DNA from: Clostridiales bacterium
GTDB taxonomy: Bacteria; Bacillota; Clostridia; TANB77; CAG-508
Length of the DNA: 27,715 bases
Direction: 5' to 3'
NCBI GenBank assembly: GCA_003507395.1
Contig: DNVW01000017.1
Span: forward strand, 1-27,715
Made by a program: the position numbers and the translations under genes. This document shows positions 15,149 through 23,769 of this stretch, piece by piece (positions within the stretch are counted from its first letter, which is position 1; every line of letters begins with the position of its first letter). The notes below the pieces were generated by a model. That model was not told the origin of the DNA and searched no databases. It saw only the letters and a list, made by a program, of their open reading frames with translations.

Positions 15149-17158
15149 ATGAAATACGCAAAAGATAAATTGAATTTAGAAGAAGGCACAAAAAGAGATT
15201 GGATTATAACAAATGGACTAGGAGGGTATGCTAGTTCTACAATAATAGGAGCTAATACAAGAAAGTACCATGGACTTTTGGTGGCACCACTTACTCCACC
15301 AGCCAGAAGATATTTAATCCTTTCAAAAATAGATGAAAGCATAGAAACAAATGGGAAAAAATATAATTTGTATACAAATATGTGTAAAAATTATATTTCA
15401 AATGGATATAAATATTTAGAAAGTTTTGAAAAAGATTATATACCAACATTTGAATATAAGGTAGATGGAATAAATATAAAAAAATCAATATGTATGGAAT
15501 ATGGAAAAAATACAGTTGTAATACTATATAAAATTAAAAATAACAAAAATACATCAAAATTAATATTAGCACCAATAATGAATTTTAGAGATTTTCATAT
15601 AGTTACAACAGATTGTAAATTTGATGTAAGGCAAGAAATAAATCAAAATAAAGTTAAAGTAGTAATAAATGGACAATCAGCAACTCCAATATATATGAAC
15701 TTAACACAAGGAAAATATATAAAACATGACTCAGACCAATTTAACAATATGTATTATATAGAAGAAGAAAAAAGAGGAATGTCAGCAGAAGAAAACTTGG
15801 TAGTACCAGGAAGATATGAAATAGAACTAGAACCAAATACAGAAAAAAATATAACTTTTGTATGTTCTCTAGAGGAAAATATAGAAGAAATTAAGGGAAC
15901 AGACATTATAAAAAATGAGATTGCAAGAGTAGATAAACTTATAAAAAATTCAAATTTATCTAATGCTCGAAATAAAGAATTAATAAAAACATATATAATA
16001 GCTTCAGATAATTTTGTAGTATATAGACCATCATTTGCACTACATACCATAATTGCTGGCTATCCTTGGTTTTTGGATTGGGGAAGAGACAGTTTAATTG
16101 CATTTGAAGGTTTACTTTTATTAACTAATAGATATGAAATAGCTAAAGAACTATTATTAACCTATATAAGAGATATAAAATTTGGACTAGTTCCAAATGG
16201 ATATTCAGGATATGATAATAGACCATTATATAACAGTGTTGATGCTTCATTACTATTGTTTGAGCAAGTAAAAAAATTTCTTAATTATACAAAAGATTAT
16301 GAGTTTGTAAAAGAAAAAATATATAATAGTTTGATAAAAGTAATAGATTCATATATAAAAGGAATAGATTATGACAATAATAATATATGGCTTGATGAAG
16401 ATGGGCTACTAGTTTCAGGAACAGAGCATACACAAAATACATGGATGGATGCCAAAGTGGGTGAACATTGTGTGACACCGAGAAACGGAAAGGCTGTTGA
16501 AATAAATGCAATGTGGTATAATGCACTAAAAATAGCAGAAGAACTTACAAAATTATATGGTACAAAAGAGCAAACAAAAAAATATTCTAACTTAGCAGAA
16601 AAATGTAAAAAAAGTTTTGAGGTAAAGTTTTACAATAAAAAAAGAAAATGTTTATATGATGTTATAGGAGATAGTAAAATAAGGCCAAACCAGCTTTTCG
16701 CAATATCATTAACATATCCTGTGTTGGAGCCAGATTCTGAAATGGCAAAAGAGATGTTTGAAACAGTCACAAAAAAATTATTAAATAATTATGGACTAAA
16801 GACTCTTGCTAAAGGAGAAGCATTTTATAAAGATGTTTATGAAGGAGACGTTTTAAAAAGGGATATGAGCTATCATCAAGGAATAACATGGCCATGGCTA
16901 TTGGGAGTATATGCAGACGGATTTAAAAATATAATAAAAGCAGAAAAAAATGAAACTCAAAAAAGTAAATTAAAACAAGAATATGAATCTTTTGCAAAAA
17001 ATGTAGAAGAAACTTTTACAAAAGAAATGTATGAAAATTCAACAGTAGGAAGTATAAGCGAATTATATGACTCTAAAAAGCCATATCTAGCAAAAGGAGC
17101 TTTTGCACAAGCTTGGAGTGTATCGGAAGTATTTAAAATAATTTTGCAGAAAGGATAA
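15149..17158 (+). CDS. Glycogen debranching enzyme (amylo-alpha-1,6-glucosidase, GDE_C type)
   Basis: A 669-residue protein with an N-terminal GDE-N-like beta domain starting RDWIITNGLGGYASSTIIGA (17-36) and NTRKYHGLL, and a C-terminal (alpha/alpha)6 barrel. In the barrel, PWFLDWGRDSLIAFEGLLLL (306-325), GTEHTQNTWMDAKVGEHCVT (424-443), VEINAMWYNALKIAEEL and the C-terminal KPYLAKGAFAQAWSVSEV are family signatures; D434 is a candidate catalytic acid. It is expected to hydrolyse alpha-1,6 branch points of glycogen or related glucans in the cytoplasm. GAAGGGA lies about nine bases before the ATG. It ends 4 bases before ruvC. No glycogen synthesis or phosphorylase genes are in view, so the actual substrate is inferred from the family. 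Confidence 0.88.
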   Translation: MKYAKDKLNLEEGTKRDWIITNGLGGYASSTIIGANTRKYHGLLVAPLTPPARRYLILSKIDESIETNGKKYNLYTNMCKNYISNGYKYLESFEKDYIPTFEYKVDGINIKKSICMEYGKNTVVILYKIKNNKNTSKLILAPIMNFRDFHIVTTDCKFDVRQEINQNKVKVVINGQSATPIYMNLTQGKYIKHDSDQFNNMYYIEEEKRGMSAEENLVVPGRYEIELEPNTEKNITFVCSLEENIEEIKGTDIIKNEIARVDKLIKNSNLSNARNKELIKTYIIASDNFVVYRPSFALHTIIAGYPWFLDWGRDSLIAFEGLLLLTNRYEIAKELLLTYIRDIKFGLVPNGYSGYDNRPLYNSVDASLLLFEQVKKFLNYTKDYEFVKEKIYNSLIKVIDSYIKGIDYDNNNIWLDEDGLLVSGTEHTQNTWMDAKVGEHCVTPRNGKAVEINAMWYNALKIAEELTKLYGTKEQTKKYSNLAEKCKKSFEVKFYNKKRKCLYDVIGDSKIRPNQLFAISLTYPVLEPDSEMAKEMFETVTKKLLNNYGLKTLAKGEAFYKDVYEGDVLKRDMSYHQGITWPWLLGVYADGFKNIIKAEKNETQKSKLKQEYESFAKNVEETFTKEMYENSTVGSISELYDSKKPYLAKGAFAQAWSVSEVFKIILQKG

Positions 17159-17162
17159 AATA

Positions 17163-17648
17163 GTGAGAATATTAGGAATAGACCCAGGATTTGCTATAAC
17201 TGGATATAGTATAATAGATTATATAGGAAATAAATTTGATTTAATAGCTTCAGGAGCAGTAACAACAAAAGCAGGAGAATCATTTCCTTTAAGATTGCTA
17301 AAATTGAATAACGACTTAGAAAATATAATAGATGAATATAAACCAGATGCAATATCTGTAGAAGAACTATTTTTTAATAATAATGCTAAAACAGCTATAA
17401 ATGTAGCGCAAGCAAGAGGAGTTATATTAGTGGTGGGATGCAGAAAACAAATACCTACATATGAATATACGCCACTCCAAATAAAGCAAGCGGTTGTTGG
17501 GTATGGACGAGCAGATAAAATACAGGTACAAAAGATGGTAAAAACAATTTTAAATGTAGAAAAATTACCAAAACTAGATGACACAACAGATAGCATGGCA
17601 GCAGCAATATGCCATGCACACTCTGCGAAATTTTCACAAAAATTATAG
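17163..17648 (+). CDS. ruvC: RuvC: crossover junction endodeoxyribonuclease
   Basis: Holliday junction resolvase of 161 residues, normal for the family, with the RNase H-like fold. Catalytic acids are D7 (GIDPG), E67 (ISVEELFF), D140 and D143 (KLDDTTDSMAAAICHAH). The start is GTG 17163, preceded by AAAGGA that overlaps the end of the debranching gene. RuvC cuts four-way junctions after branch migration by RuvAB, which are not in the window; in many genomes ruvC is next to ruvAB, so the neighbourhood is rearranged here. holA starts 9 bases downstream. Confidence 0.96.
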   Translation: MRILGIDPGFAITGYSIIDYIGNKFDLIASGAVTTKAGESFPLRLLKLNNDLENIIDEYKPDAISVEELFFNNNAKTAINVAQARGVILVVGCRKQIPTYEYTPLQIKQAVVGYGRADKIQVQKMVKTILNVEKLPKLDDTTDSMAAAICHAHSAKFSQKL

Positions 17649-17657
17649 GAGTTATTA

Positions 17658-18638
17658 ATGGTATATTTATTATATGGAGAAGAAAGATATCTTCTTGAAA
17701 ATAAAATTAAAAGAATAAAAAAGGAATTTGGTGAAATAGTACAAGGAATAAATTATATACAAATAGATGAGACAACTGTAGATAATATTATTTCAGATAT
17801 TGAAACACCTGCTTTTGGATATAAAAAGAAAATGATATTGGCTAAAAATACATCTTTATTTAAGAAAGAAAAGAAAACTACTAAAAAAGAAGAAAAGGTC
17901 AAACCGATAATAGATAAATTAGCACAATATATAAATGAAAATATACAAGAAATAAATCAGATTGTAGACCTGATTTTTGTAGAAGAAGAGACTGAAAAAA
18001 ATTCGTTATATAAATCAATAGAAAAAAATGGAGAAATAATAGAATTTAAAGAATTAAAATTACCAGATCTTGTTAATAATATTAAAAAAATATGCAATGC
18101 ATATAAAGTAAATATAGATGAACAAACAACAAAATATTTTATAGAATGTTGTGGCACAAATATGCAAGAATTGATTAATGAAATAAGAAAATTAATAGAA
18201 TATGTTGGAGAAAATGGAAAAATAACAAAAAAAGAAATTGATATATTAAGTACTAAACAAATGCAAGCTATAATATTTGACTTAACTGATAGTTTGGGTA
18301 AAAAAAATATAAAGCAATCAATACAAGTCTTAAAAGACTTAATTGTTTCAAAAGAACCAATACAAAAAATTTTAATAACACTATATAATCATTTCAAAAA
18401 ATTATATATAGTAAAGATAGCAGAAAAATGTAATGAAGATTTAGCAATGACTATGAAATTAAAACCAACCCAAATGTTTTTAGTAACTAAATATAAACAG
18501 CAAGCAAAATATTTTTCAGAGGAAGAGCTAAATAAAATTTTAAAAGAATTAGTAGAATTAGACAAAAATTACAAAGTGGGACTAATAGATTTGCAAATAG
18601 GATTAGAAAGTATACTTTGTAGATATTGCTCAAAATAA
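17658..18638 (+). CDS. holA: DNA polymerase III delta subunit (clamp loader)
   Basis: A 326-residue protein matching HolA from its first residues, VYLLYGEERYLLENKIKRIK, through the helical core to the C-terminal collar domain (ELVELDKNYKVGLIDLQIGLE). The delta subunit opens the beta clamp ring in the clamp loader complex. No Walker A is present, as expected for delta. AGGAG is placed at the ruvC stop, so translation is probably coupled. In many Bacillota holA lies near gpr and rpsT; here gpr follows but no ribosomal protein S20 gene is present in the 56-base gap. Confidence 0.88.
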   Translation: MVYLLYGEERYLLENKIKRIKKEFGEIVQGINYIQIDETTVDNIISDIETPAFGYKKKMILAKNTSLFKKEKKTTKKEEKVKPIIDKLAQYINENIQEINQIVDLIFVEEETEKNSLYKSIEKNGEIIEFKELKLPDLVNNIKKICNAYKVNIDEQTTKYFIECCGTNMQELINEIRKLIEYVGENGKITKKEIDILSTKQMQAIIFDLTDSLGKKNIKQSIQVLKDLIVSKEPIQKILITLYNHFKKLYIVKIAEKCNEDLAMTMKLKPTQMFLVTKYKQQAKYFSEEELNKILKELVELDKNYKVGLIDLQIGLESILCRYCSK

Positions 18639-18649
18639 ATGTATAAAAG

Positions 18650-18694
18650 ATACCGATTTTTCTAAAAATAAAAGTAGAAAGAGAGGTATTTTTT
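18650..18694 (+). promoter_or_regulatory. Hairpin plus U-run covering the gpr ribosome binding site
   Basis: The arm 18650-18664 (ATACCGATTTTTCTA) pairs with 18675-18689 (TAGAAAGAGAGGTAT) at 13 of 15 positions; the two unpaired positions form a tandem G-A/A-G mismatch, which is often stable in RNA. The loop is ten bases, A-rich. The right arm contains the only plausible Shine-Dalgarno sequence of gpr (GAGAGG), and six T residues follow right up to the ATG. It could act as a weak terminator, an attenuator or a translational block. Confidence 0.5.
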
Positions 18695-19636
18695 ATGCAA
18701 AATTTTAGAACAGATTTAGCATTAGAAAGAAGAGATTTATATAAAAAAGCTAATAATATAGAAGACGAAGTAGATGGAATAGAAACAGAAGAGGAAAAGG
18801 TAGATGAAGACATAAAAATAACAAGAGTAAAAGTCCTAAATGAAAATGGAGAAAATGCAATAGGCAAGAAAGTAGGAAATTATATAACAATAGATATTAA
18901 TAATTTAAAAATAGCAGGAGAAGAACAGATTCAAAAAGCCTCGGAAGCATTAACAAAAGAATTAAAAGAATTATTAAAAAAACATATAGAAGAGCAAGAA
19001 CCACTATTAGTAGTAGGATTAGGAAACTTATATGTGACACCAGATGCTTTAGGACCAAAGGTAGTGCAAGATATAGATGTTACAAGACATATATTACAAT
19101 ACATGCCAGAAGCATTGGATAAAAACACCAGACCGGTTAGTGCAATTTCTCCGGGAGTATTAGGGACAACAGGGATAGAAACACTAGAAATATTGAAAGG
19201 TATTGTTGATAATATTAAACCCAAATTATTAATTATAATAGATGCATTAGCTTCAAGAAGTATAGAAAGAATAAGCAGTACGGTACAAATAGCAGATACA
19301 GGAATTATACCAGGAGCAGGAGTTGGAAATACACGAAAAGAATTAAGTATAGAAACCTTAGGAATACCAGTAGTAGCAATTGGAATTCCAACAGTTGTAG
19401 AGGCGGCAACAATTGCGGCAGATAGTTTGGATTTATTTATTCAGAAAGTACAAGAACAAGCAAAATCAAACGATTTTCTAAACCAATTGCAAGAGGAAGA
19501 CAAATACGAAATGATAAAAGAAGTACTTGCGCCAAATGACTATAATTTTATAGTAACACCAAAAGAAATAGATGAATTAATAGAAAATATGAAAGATATA
19601 GTTGCAAGAGGAATAAATTTTGCAACACAGAATTAA
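18695..19636 (+). CDS. gpr: GPR endopeptidase (spore germination protease)
   Basis: Germination protease, family A25, 313 residues. It cleaves small acid-soluble spore proteins at the start of germination, releasing DNA and amino acids. Visible: N-terminal FRTDLALERRDLY, the conserved GLGNLYVTPDALGPKVV, SAISPGVLGTTGIETLEI, ALASRSIERISSTVQIADTG and IPGAGVGNTRKELS, followed by GIPVVAIGIPTVVEAATIA. The enzyme is made as a zymogen, so the N-terminal segment with its acidic stretch (about 21-40) should contain the propeptide. Its presence is the strongest evidence that the organism forms endospores. It is co-directional with housekeeping genes but separated from holA by a hairpin over its ribosome binding site. 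Confidence 0.95.
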   Translation: MQNFRTDLALERRDLYKKANNIEDEVDGIETEEEKVDEDIKITRVKVLNENGENAIGKKVGNYITIDINNLKIAGEEQIQKASEALTKELKELLKKHIEEQEPLLVVGLGNLYVTPDALGPKVVQDIDVTRHILQYMPEALDKNTRPVSAISPGVLGTTGIETLEILKGIVDNIKPKLLIIIDALASRSIERISSTVQIADTGIIPGAGVGNTRKELSIETLGIPVVAIGIPTVVEAATIAADSLDLFIQKVQEQAKSNDFLNQLQEEDKYEMIKEVLAPNDYNFIVTPKEIDELIENMKDIVARGINFATQN

Positions 19637-19652
19637 ATTATCAAGAAAACAC

Positions 19653-19679
19653 TCCCATTGCCCATACTAGGCAATGGGA
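19653..19679 (+). terminator. Hairpin after gpr
   Basis: CCCATTGCC (19654-19662) is perfectly repeated in inverse as GGCAATGGG (19670-19678), with one further T-A pair and a seven-base loop. It lies 17 bases after the gpr stop and before the next promoter, as a terminator would. No T-run follows, so termination would be less efficient than for a canonical site. Confidence 0.5.
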
Positions 19680-19696
19680 AAATGATTATAAAAATC

Positions 19697-19725
19697 TTGA
19701 CATAAAAAAGAAACTAGTATAAAAT
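19697..19725 (+). promoter_or_regulatory. Sigma-A promoter for the acyl-CoA synthetase gene
   Basis: A perfect TTGACA (19697-19702), a 17 bp spacer and TAAAAT (19720-19725). AAAGGAG follows at 19733-19739 and the TTG start codon at 19749, so the 5' leader is short. Confidence 0.75.
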
Positions 19726-19748
19726 ACAATTCAAAGGAGCTGAAAGAA

Positions 19749-21626
19749 TTGAGGATATTAAAAGATTTTAAAATACCAGACTTTAAATTTCCAAAATTTA
19801 AAATGGAAGGTTTATCAGAAATAGATGAAGTAAATGTTAATTATGAAGATGTAAAAAAAGCCGAGGAAAATAGAAAAAGAAGAAAGAAAGAAAATTTTCC
19901 TACTACTTCATATAAAACTATAAAAGAAATTTTTGAAAAATCTACAAAAGAATATGCAGATAAAGAACTTATATTAGAAAAATTTGCACCAAAAGGCGAA
20001 TTCACAGAAATTACATATAAACAATTTGGAGAAGATGTGATAAATTTTGGAACAGCTTTAGTTAGTAAATTAGGACTAAAAGACAAAAGAATAATAATAA
20101 TAGGTGAAAATACATATCATTGGTATGTGTCATATATGGCTATGCTTTGCGGAGTAGGAATAGCTGTACCAGTAGATAAAGAACTACCAGAAAATGAAAT
20201 AGAAAATGTAATAAAAAGGTCAAAAGCATCTGCTGTTATATATTCAACTAAAAAACAAGAAACAATAAAGAAAATACAAGAAAAAATACCAGAAGTACAA
20301 TATTTTATACAAATGAATTCAGAAACTGAAATAAATGAAAGAAACGTAGGGATGAACTACTTAATAGAACAAGGAAAGCAAATTGTAGAACAAGGAGATA
20401 ATTCATTTATAAATATTAATGTAGAACCAGATGAATTTAAAGTACTAATATTTACATCAGGAACTACTTCAAATTCAAAAGGTGTAATGCTATGTAATAG
20501 AAATTTAGCAGAGAATATAAATGATGTTCTAGCATATGTAAATCTAACTTCAGAAGATAGATTAATGTCAATATTACCATTACACCATACATATGAATCT
20601 ACAATTGGATTTTTATTACCATTTGCAGTAGGAGCTTCAATTTCTGTTTGTCAGGGACTAAAATATATAGTTTCTAATTTACAAGAAACAAAACCAACTT
20701 CTTTATTAACAGTTCCACTATTAATAGAAAATCTGTATAAAAAAATTAATGCAAATATTCAAAAAAGTAAGAAAGAAAATCTTGTAAATTCAATGATACA
20801 TCTTACAAATGCACTAAAAGTAGTAGGAGTTGATATTAAGAAAAAAGTATTTAAAGAAATATATGACAATTTAGGTGGAAGAATTAAATATATAGTTTCC
20901 GCAGCCGCACCAATAGATGCTAAAATAGGAAAATGGCTTGAGGACATAGGAATAATATTTTTACAAGGGTATGGACTAACAGAAACAGCTCCAATAGCTG
21001 CACTTACACCAGAATTTGATACAAAAGTAGGTTCAGCAGGTAAAGCTGTAATCGGAGCAGAATTAAAAATAGACAATCCAAATGAAAATGGCGAAGGGGA
21101 GATTTTAATAAAAAGCTCTACATTGATGCTAGGATATTATGAGGATGAAGAAGAAACAAATAAAGTTATAGAAATAGTAAATGGAGAAAGATGGTTCCAT
21201 TCAGGAGATATAGGATATTTAGATAATGAAGGTTTCTTATATATAACTGGAAGATGCAAAAATGTTATTGTTACACAAAATGGAAAAAATATTTATCCAG
21301 AAGAAATTGAGTTATTATTAGGAGATGTTCCAGAAATTAAAGAAAGCCTTGTATATGGAAAAGAAGCAGATGATAAAAAGGATGAAAAAGAATTAATAAT
21401 TTCAGTTAAAGTAATACCAAATTATGAAGAAATAGAAAAAATACATGGAAAAGATTTAACTGAGGAACAAGTATATAATATTATTTGGGAAAAAATTAAA
21501 GGGGTTAATAAAAAATTAACATCATATAAAGCTATTAAAAATCTGGAAATAAAACATGATGAATTTGAAAAAACTACAACAATGAAAATAAAAAGATATG
21601 CAGAGTTAAAAAAAGATAAAAATTAA
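19749..21626 (+). CDS. AMP-forming long-chain acyl-CoA synthetase
   Basis: A 625-residue ANL-superfamily enzyme that activates fatty acids with ATP to acyl-AMP and then acyl-CoA. Motifs: the phosphate loop IFTSGTTSNSKGVML near residues 234-248 (TSGTTS rather than the common TSGTTG), GYGLTET, GEILIKSSTLMLGYYEDEEE, WFHSGDIGYLDNEGFLYITG and VTQNGKNIYPEEIE. The start is the TTG at 19749, nine bases after AAAGGAG. This adds an unusual N-terminal stretch of repeated Lys, Phe and Pro (DFKIPDFKFPKFK) that might touch membranes. The next in-frame ATG (19803) has no ribosome binding site. Substrate chain length cannot be read from the sequence. It has its own promoter and stands alone. Confidence 0.88.
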   Translation: MRILKDFKIPDFKFPKFKMEGLSEIDEVNVNYEDVKKAEENRKRRKKENFPTTSYKTIKEIFEKSTKEYADKELILEKFAPKGEFTEITYKQFGEDVINFGTALVSKLGLKDKRIIIIGENTYHWYVSYMAMLCGVGIAVPVDKELPENEIENVIKRSKASAVIYSTKKQETIKKIQEKIPEVQYFIQMNSETEINERNVGMNYLIEQGKQIVEQGDNSFININVEPDEFKVLIFTSGTTSNSKGVMLCNRNLAENINDVLAYVNLTSEDRLMSILPLHHTYESTIGFLLPFAVGASISVCQGLKYIVSNLQETKPTSLLTVPLLIENLYKKINANIQKSKKENLVNSMIHLTNALKVVGVDIKKKVFKEIYDNLGGRIKYIVSAAAPIDAKIGKWLEDIGIIFLQGYGLTETAPIAALTPEFDTKVGSAGKAVIGAELKIDNPNENGEGEILIKSSTLMLGYYEDEEETNKVIEIVNGERWFHSGDIGYLDNEGFLYITGRCKNVIVTQNGKNIYPEEIELLLGDVPEIKESLVYGKEADDKKDEKELIISVKVIPNYEEIEKIHGKDLTEEQVYNIIWEKIKGVNKKLTSYKAIKNLEIKHDEFEKTTTMKIKRYAELKKDKN

Positions 21627-21627
21627 C

Positions 21628-21721
21628 TTGACAATATAAGATGTGTATAATAAAATTGTAATAGAAATGTAATAAAAAATATAGTAATCCTATTGTAATT
21701 TTATTTATAGCATTATATAAT
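21628..21721 (+). promoter_or_regulatory. Two tandem sigma-A promoters before an unrecognised gene
   Basis: First: TTGACA (21628-21633), 17 bp, TAAAAT (21651-21656), starting one base after the preceding stop codon. Second: TTGTAA (21693-21698), 17 bp, TATAAT (21716-21721). Leaders would be about 115 and 50 bases. Two well-formed promoters suggest high or doubly controlled expression. I see no riboswitch or operator palindrome in the 150-base gap. Confidence 0.65.
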
Positions 21722-21778
21722 ATTAATTGAAGTAGTAAAATAAATACAATACATAGGATAAAGGAGGTAATGTTTACA

Positions 21779-22603
21779 ATGTCTAGATCTGGCATAGTAA
21801 ACGTGAGAATGGTAATCACGGAAGAAAAAATATTATCAAATATTGATAAAGTAAAAAAATTAATTAATCCAAACAGTAAAAAACAAATAATACAATTAGA
21901 AGAAGACGCATATTTTAAAGATTTGATAGAATCAATTAAAACATATTTAATAGAATATCCTAAAAAGAAAAATTTTCCTAAAGAAGTATATAAAGCTGCA
22001 TATCAACTAGTAGAATATACAACTAGTGAATTTGAGGAAAATACGAGAAAAATAGAAGAACTAATAAGACAAAGGGAAACAAATATTTCTTTGGCTGCAA
22101 AATTAAAGAAAACTTTGAATATGATTGTTAACAAAGAGGAAAATTGGAAACAAGCACTTAAAGAGATATCAAATGATTTTTCAGAAGATATAGTAGATAC
22201 ATTAAGCTTAATAGGAAGAGCAAAATCAAAAAAATCACAAAATTGTCAAGATGCAATGAAACTAATTAATGCAAGAATTGCTAATTTGGAATCAAATTTA
22301 CATATAGAAATAGATATGGAAAGGATAGAGGACAGATCAAAAGCATTAAGCTATATAGGTATAGAAATTGCAGATGCGCTAAAAGCAATACCAGAGCCAC
22401 AAGAAATAGAAAAAGAAACTCAAGCATGTGAACAAGAAATAGTAGAAAATGAACAATACATAGAAGAAACAAGAATGGAAGTAAAACCAAGCTTATGGCA
22501 AAGAATAAAAAATAGCAAAATTGTAAGAACAATAAATAAAATCATGAGAATAAGAATTGTAGTACAAATTCCAGCACTTCCAGAAGGAAAAGAAGAAAAA
22601 TAA
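21779..22603 (+). CDS. Unrecognised helical cytoplasmic protein
   Basis: A 274-residue protein that I do not recognise. ATG 21779 is chosen because AAGGAGG (21761-21767) lies eleven bases upstream; ATG 21770 would be only two bases from it. There is no signal peptide or membrane segment. The sequence is rich in Lys and Glu and should be largely alpha-helical, with likely coiled-coil stretches around residues 80-110 and 150-190. An acidic stretch rich in Glu and Gln (about 205-232) precedes a basic C-terminal region, KPSLWQRIKNSKIVRTINKI, then a short hydrophobic end (IRIVVQIPALPEG). The basic, Trp-containing segment could bind nucleic acid or membrane. It is monocistronic, between strong promoters and a strong terminator. 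No function is proposed. Confidence 0.75.
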   Translation: MSRSGIVNVRMVITEEKILSNIDKVKKLINPNSKKQIIQLEEDAYFKDLIESIKTYLIEYPKKKNFPKEVYKAAYQLVEYTTSEFEENTRKIEELIRQRETNISLAAKLKKTLNMIVNKEENWKQALKEISNDFSEDIVDTLSLIGRAKSKKSQNCQDAMKLINARIANLESNLHIEIDMERIEDRSKALSYIGIEIADALKAIPEPQEIEKETQACEQEIVENEQYIEETRMEVKPSLWQRIKNSKIVRTINKIMRIRIVVQIPALPEGKEEK

Positions 22604-22617
22604 TAAAAATTCATAAT

Positions 22618-22660
22618 AAAACCCAAAATAAGAACAAAATAGTTTTTATTTTGGGTTTTT
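22618..22660 (+). terminator. Rho-independent terminator
   Basis: AAAACCCAAAATAA (22618-22631) is perfectly complementary to TTATTTTGGGTTTT (22646-22659), with a 14-base loop and a T-run at the end of the right arm. It closes the unrecognised gene and insulates it from the surface-protein operon; the A-run on the left means it may also work on the other strand. Confidence 0.85.
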
Positions 22661-22710
22661 AATTGGTAAAAAATAGATTAATACATTTATAATTTTTTTA
22701 ATTATTTGGT

Positions 22711-22749
22711 AATATTTGTATTTACAAATATTCAAAGGTATGATATAAT
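22711..22749 (+). promoter_or_regulatory. Surface-operon promoter with palindromic operator-like site
   Basis: TTTACA (22721-22726), a 17 bp spacer and a perfect TATAAT (22744-22749) form a strong promoter. A perfect palindrome with ten-base arms, AATATTTGTA (22711-22720), centre TT, TACAAATATT (22723-22732), covers the -35 box. This is the geometry of a repressor operator or of an activator site. About 55 bases of leader follow, with AAAGGAAGGG before the ATG at 22804. The rest of 22661-22803 is AT-rich and featureless. Confidence 0.65.
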
Positions 22750-22803
22750 GTCTCCGTTAAAATATAAACAAAAATATTTTATATAAAAGGAAGGGATAAA
22801 ACT

Positions 22804-23769
22804 ATGAAAAACCTAAAACTAAAAATGATAATTACTACGGTATTTGTTTTTTTTGTACTTTGTATATTATCATTAACAGTTAGTGCAACAAATGAAGAAA
22901 TAGAAATATTAAAGAAAGGAGAAAAAGACTATATTATTTATACTCCAACAGATTCAGAATTTGAATTTGCATTTGCAAACAGCTCAGAAACAAAAGTAGA
23001 AGATTTAACATTTTTGCCATCAATAACAGATACTAATGGAAACAATGTAGCATACATGGATTCAACAATGCCAGAAGAATATTTTACTTCAACAATGTAC
23101 TTATGGGTAAGAAATGCAACTGATGAAACAATGCTTATAAATGGAATAGCAATAGATTTAACAGATGTTATAACAGATGATATGGTTGAAGAAATATTAG
23201 ACATAACAAAAAGAATCAAAGTCAATATGGATGGAAAGAATGAAGAAGAAAAAGTAATAGATGGAGTAAAAACAACAATTACAACAGGAAAAGTAGAAAT
23301 AACAGATGACAAAGATTCAGAATATAAATATCAATTAATAAAAGTTACAGAAAATAATAAAGATTTTGTTACTTTAGCAGAAAATATAAATAAAGCAACA
23401 AATATGTTTGATAAATTAAAAGCATATAAAAACTTTTATAACAGATATCATGAATTAGAACCATCATTACGTGATACATCATGGCAAGAAGTAAACAATA
23501 TGGTTATACCACAACCAGAAAGTTCAGAAAATGGAGACAAATATATTTTATGGTTAATGAAAGATGGAGATATCATAGATTTACAAATATTAACATGTAC
23601 TAGACTAGAAGATAAAGGTCAAGAAACAGAAAAGGTTATAGTAAAAGAAACATCAAAATTACCATTTACATATGACAGTATAGCTTTATTCGTAATATTA
23701 GGAATTTTAGTTGTAATGTTAATAGCTTTAATTATAGTAAAGAAGAGAAAAACAAACAATGAAAAATAA
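22804..23769 (+). CDS. Secreted membrane-anchored protein with atypical sorting-like signal (LPFTY)
   Basis: A 321-residue protein. A signal peptide (1-29, ending LTVSA) is followed by an extracytoplasmic region of about 255 residues rich in Asp, Glu and Thr, then KLPFTYD at 285-291, a hydrophobic segment (about 293-312) and a basic tail KKRK. That C-terminal order is the layout of an LPXTG cell-wall sorting signal, except that the Gly is Tyr290. It is either a variant substrate of the adjacent sortase or a plain membrane anchor. I recognise no enzymatic domain in the ectodomain. The stop overlaps the sortase start by 11 bases, so the two proteins are made together. AAAGGAAGGG lies upstream of the ATG. 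Confidence 0.8.
   Translation: MKNLKLKMIITTVFVFFVLCILSLTVSATNEEIEILKKGEKDYIIYTPTDSEFEFAFANSSETKVEDLTFLPSITDTNGNNVAYMDSTMPEEYFTSTMYLWVRNATDETMLINGIAIDLTDVITDDMVEEILDITKRIKVNMDGKNEEEKVIDGVKTTITTGKVEITDDKDSEYKYQLIKVTENNKDFVTLAENINKATNMFDKLKAYKNFYNRYHELEPSLRDTSWQEVNNMVIPQPESSENGDKYILWLMKDGDIIDLQILTCTRLEDKGQETEKVIVKETSKLPFTYDSIALFVILGILVVMLIALIIVKKRKTNNEK

Noticed and set aside
19663..19669. CATACTA as a sigma-F/G -10 box downstream of gpr
   Set aside because: It is the loop of a hairpin, there is no matching -35 box about 18 bases upstream, and the next gene has a good sigma-A promoter.
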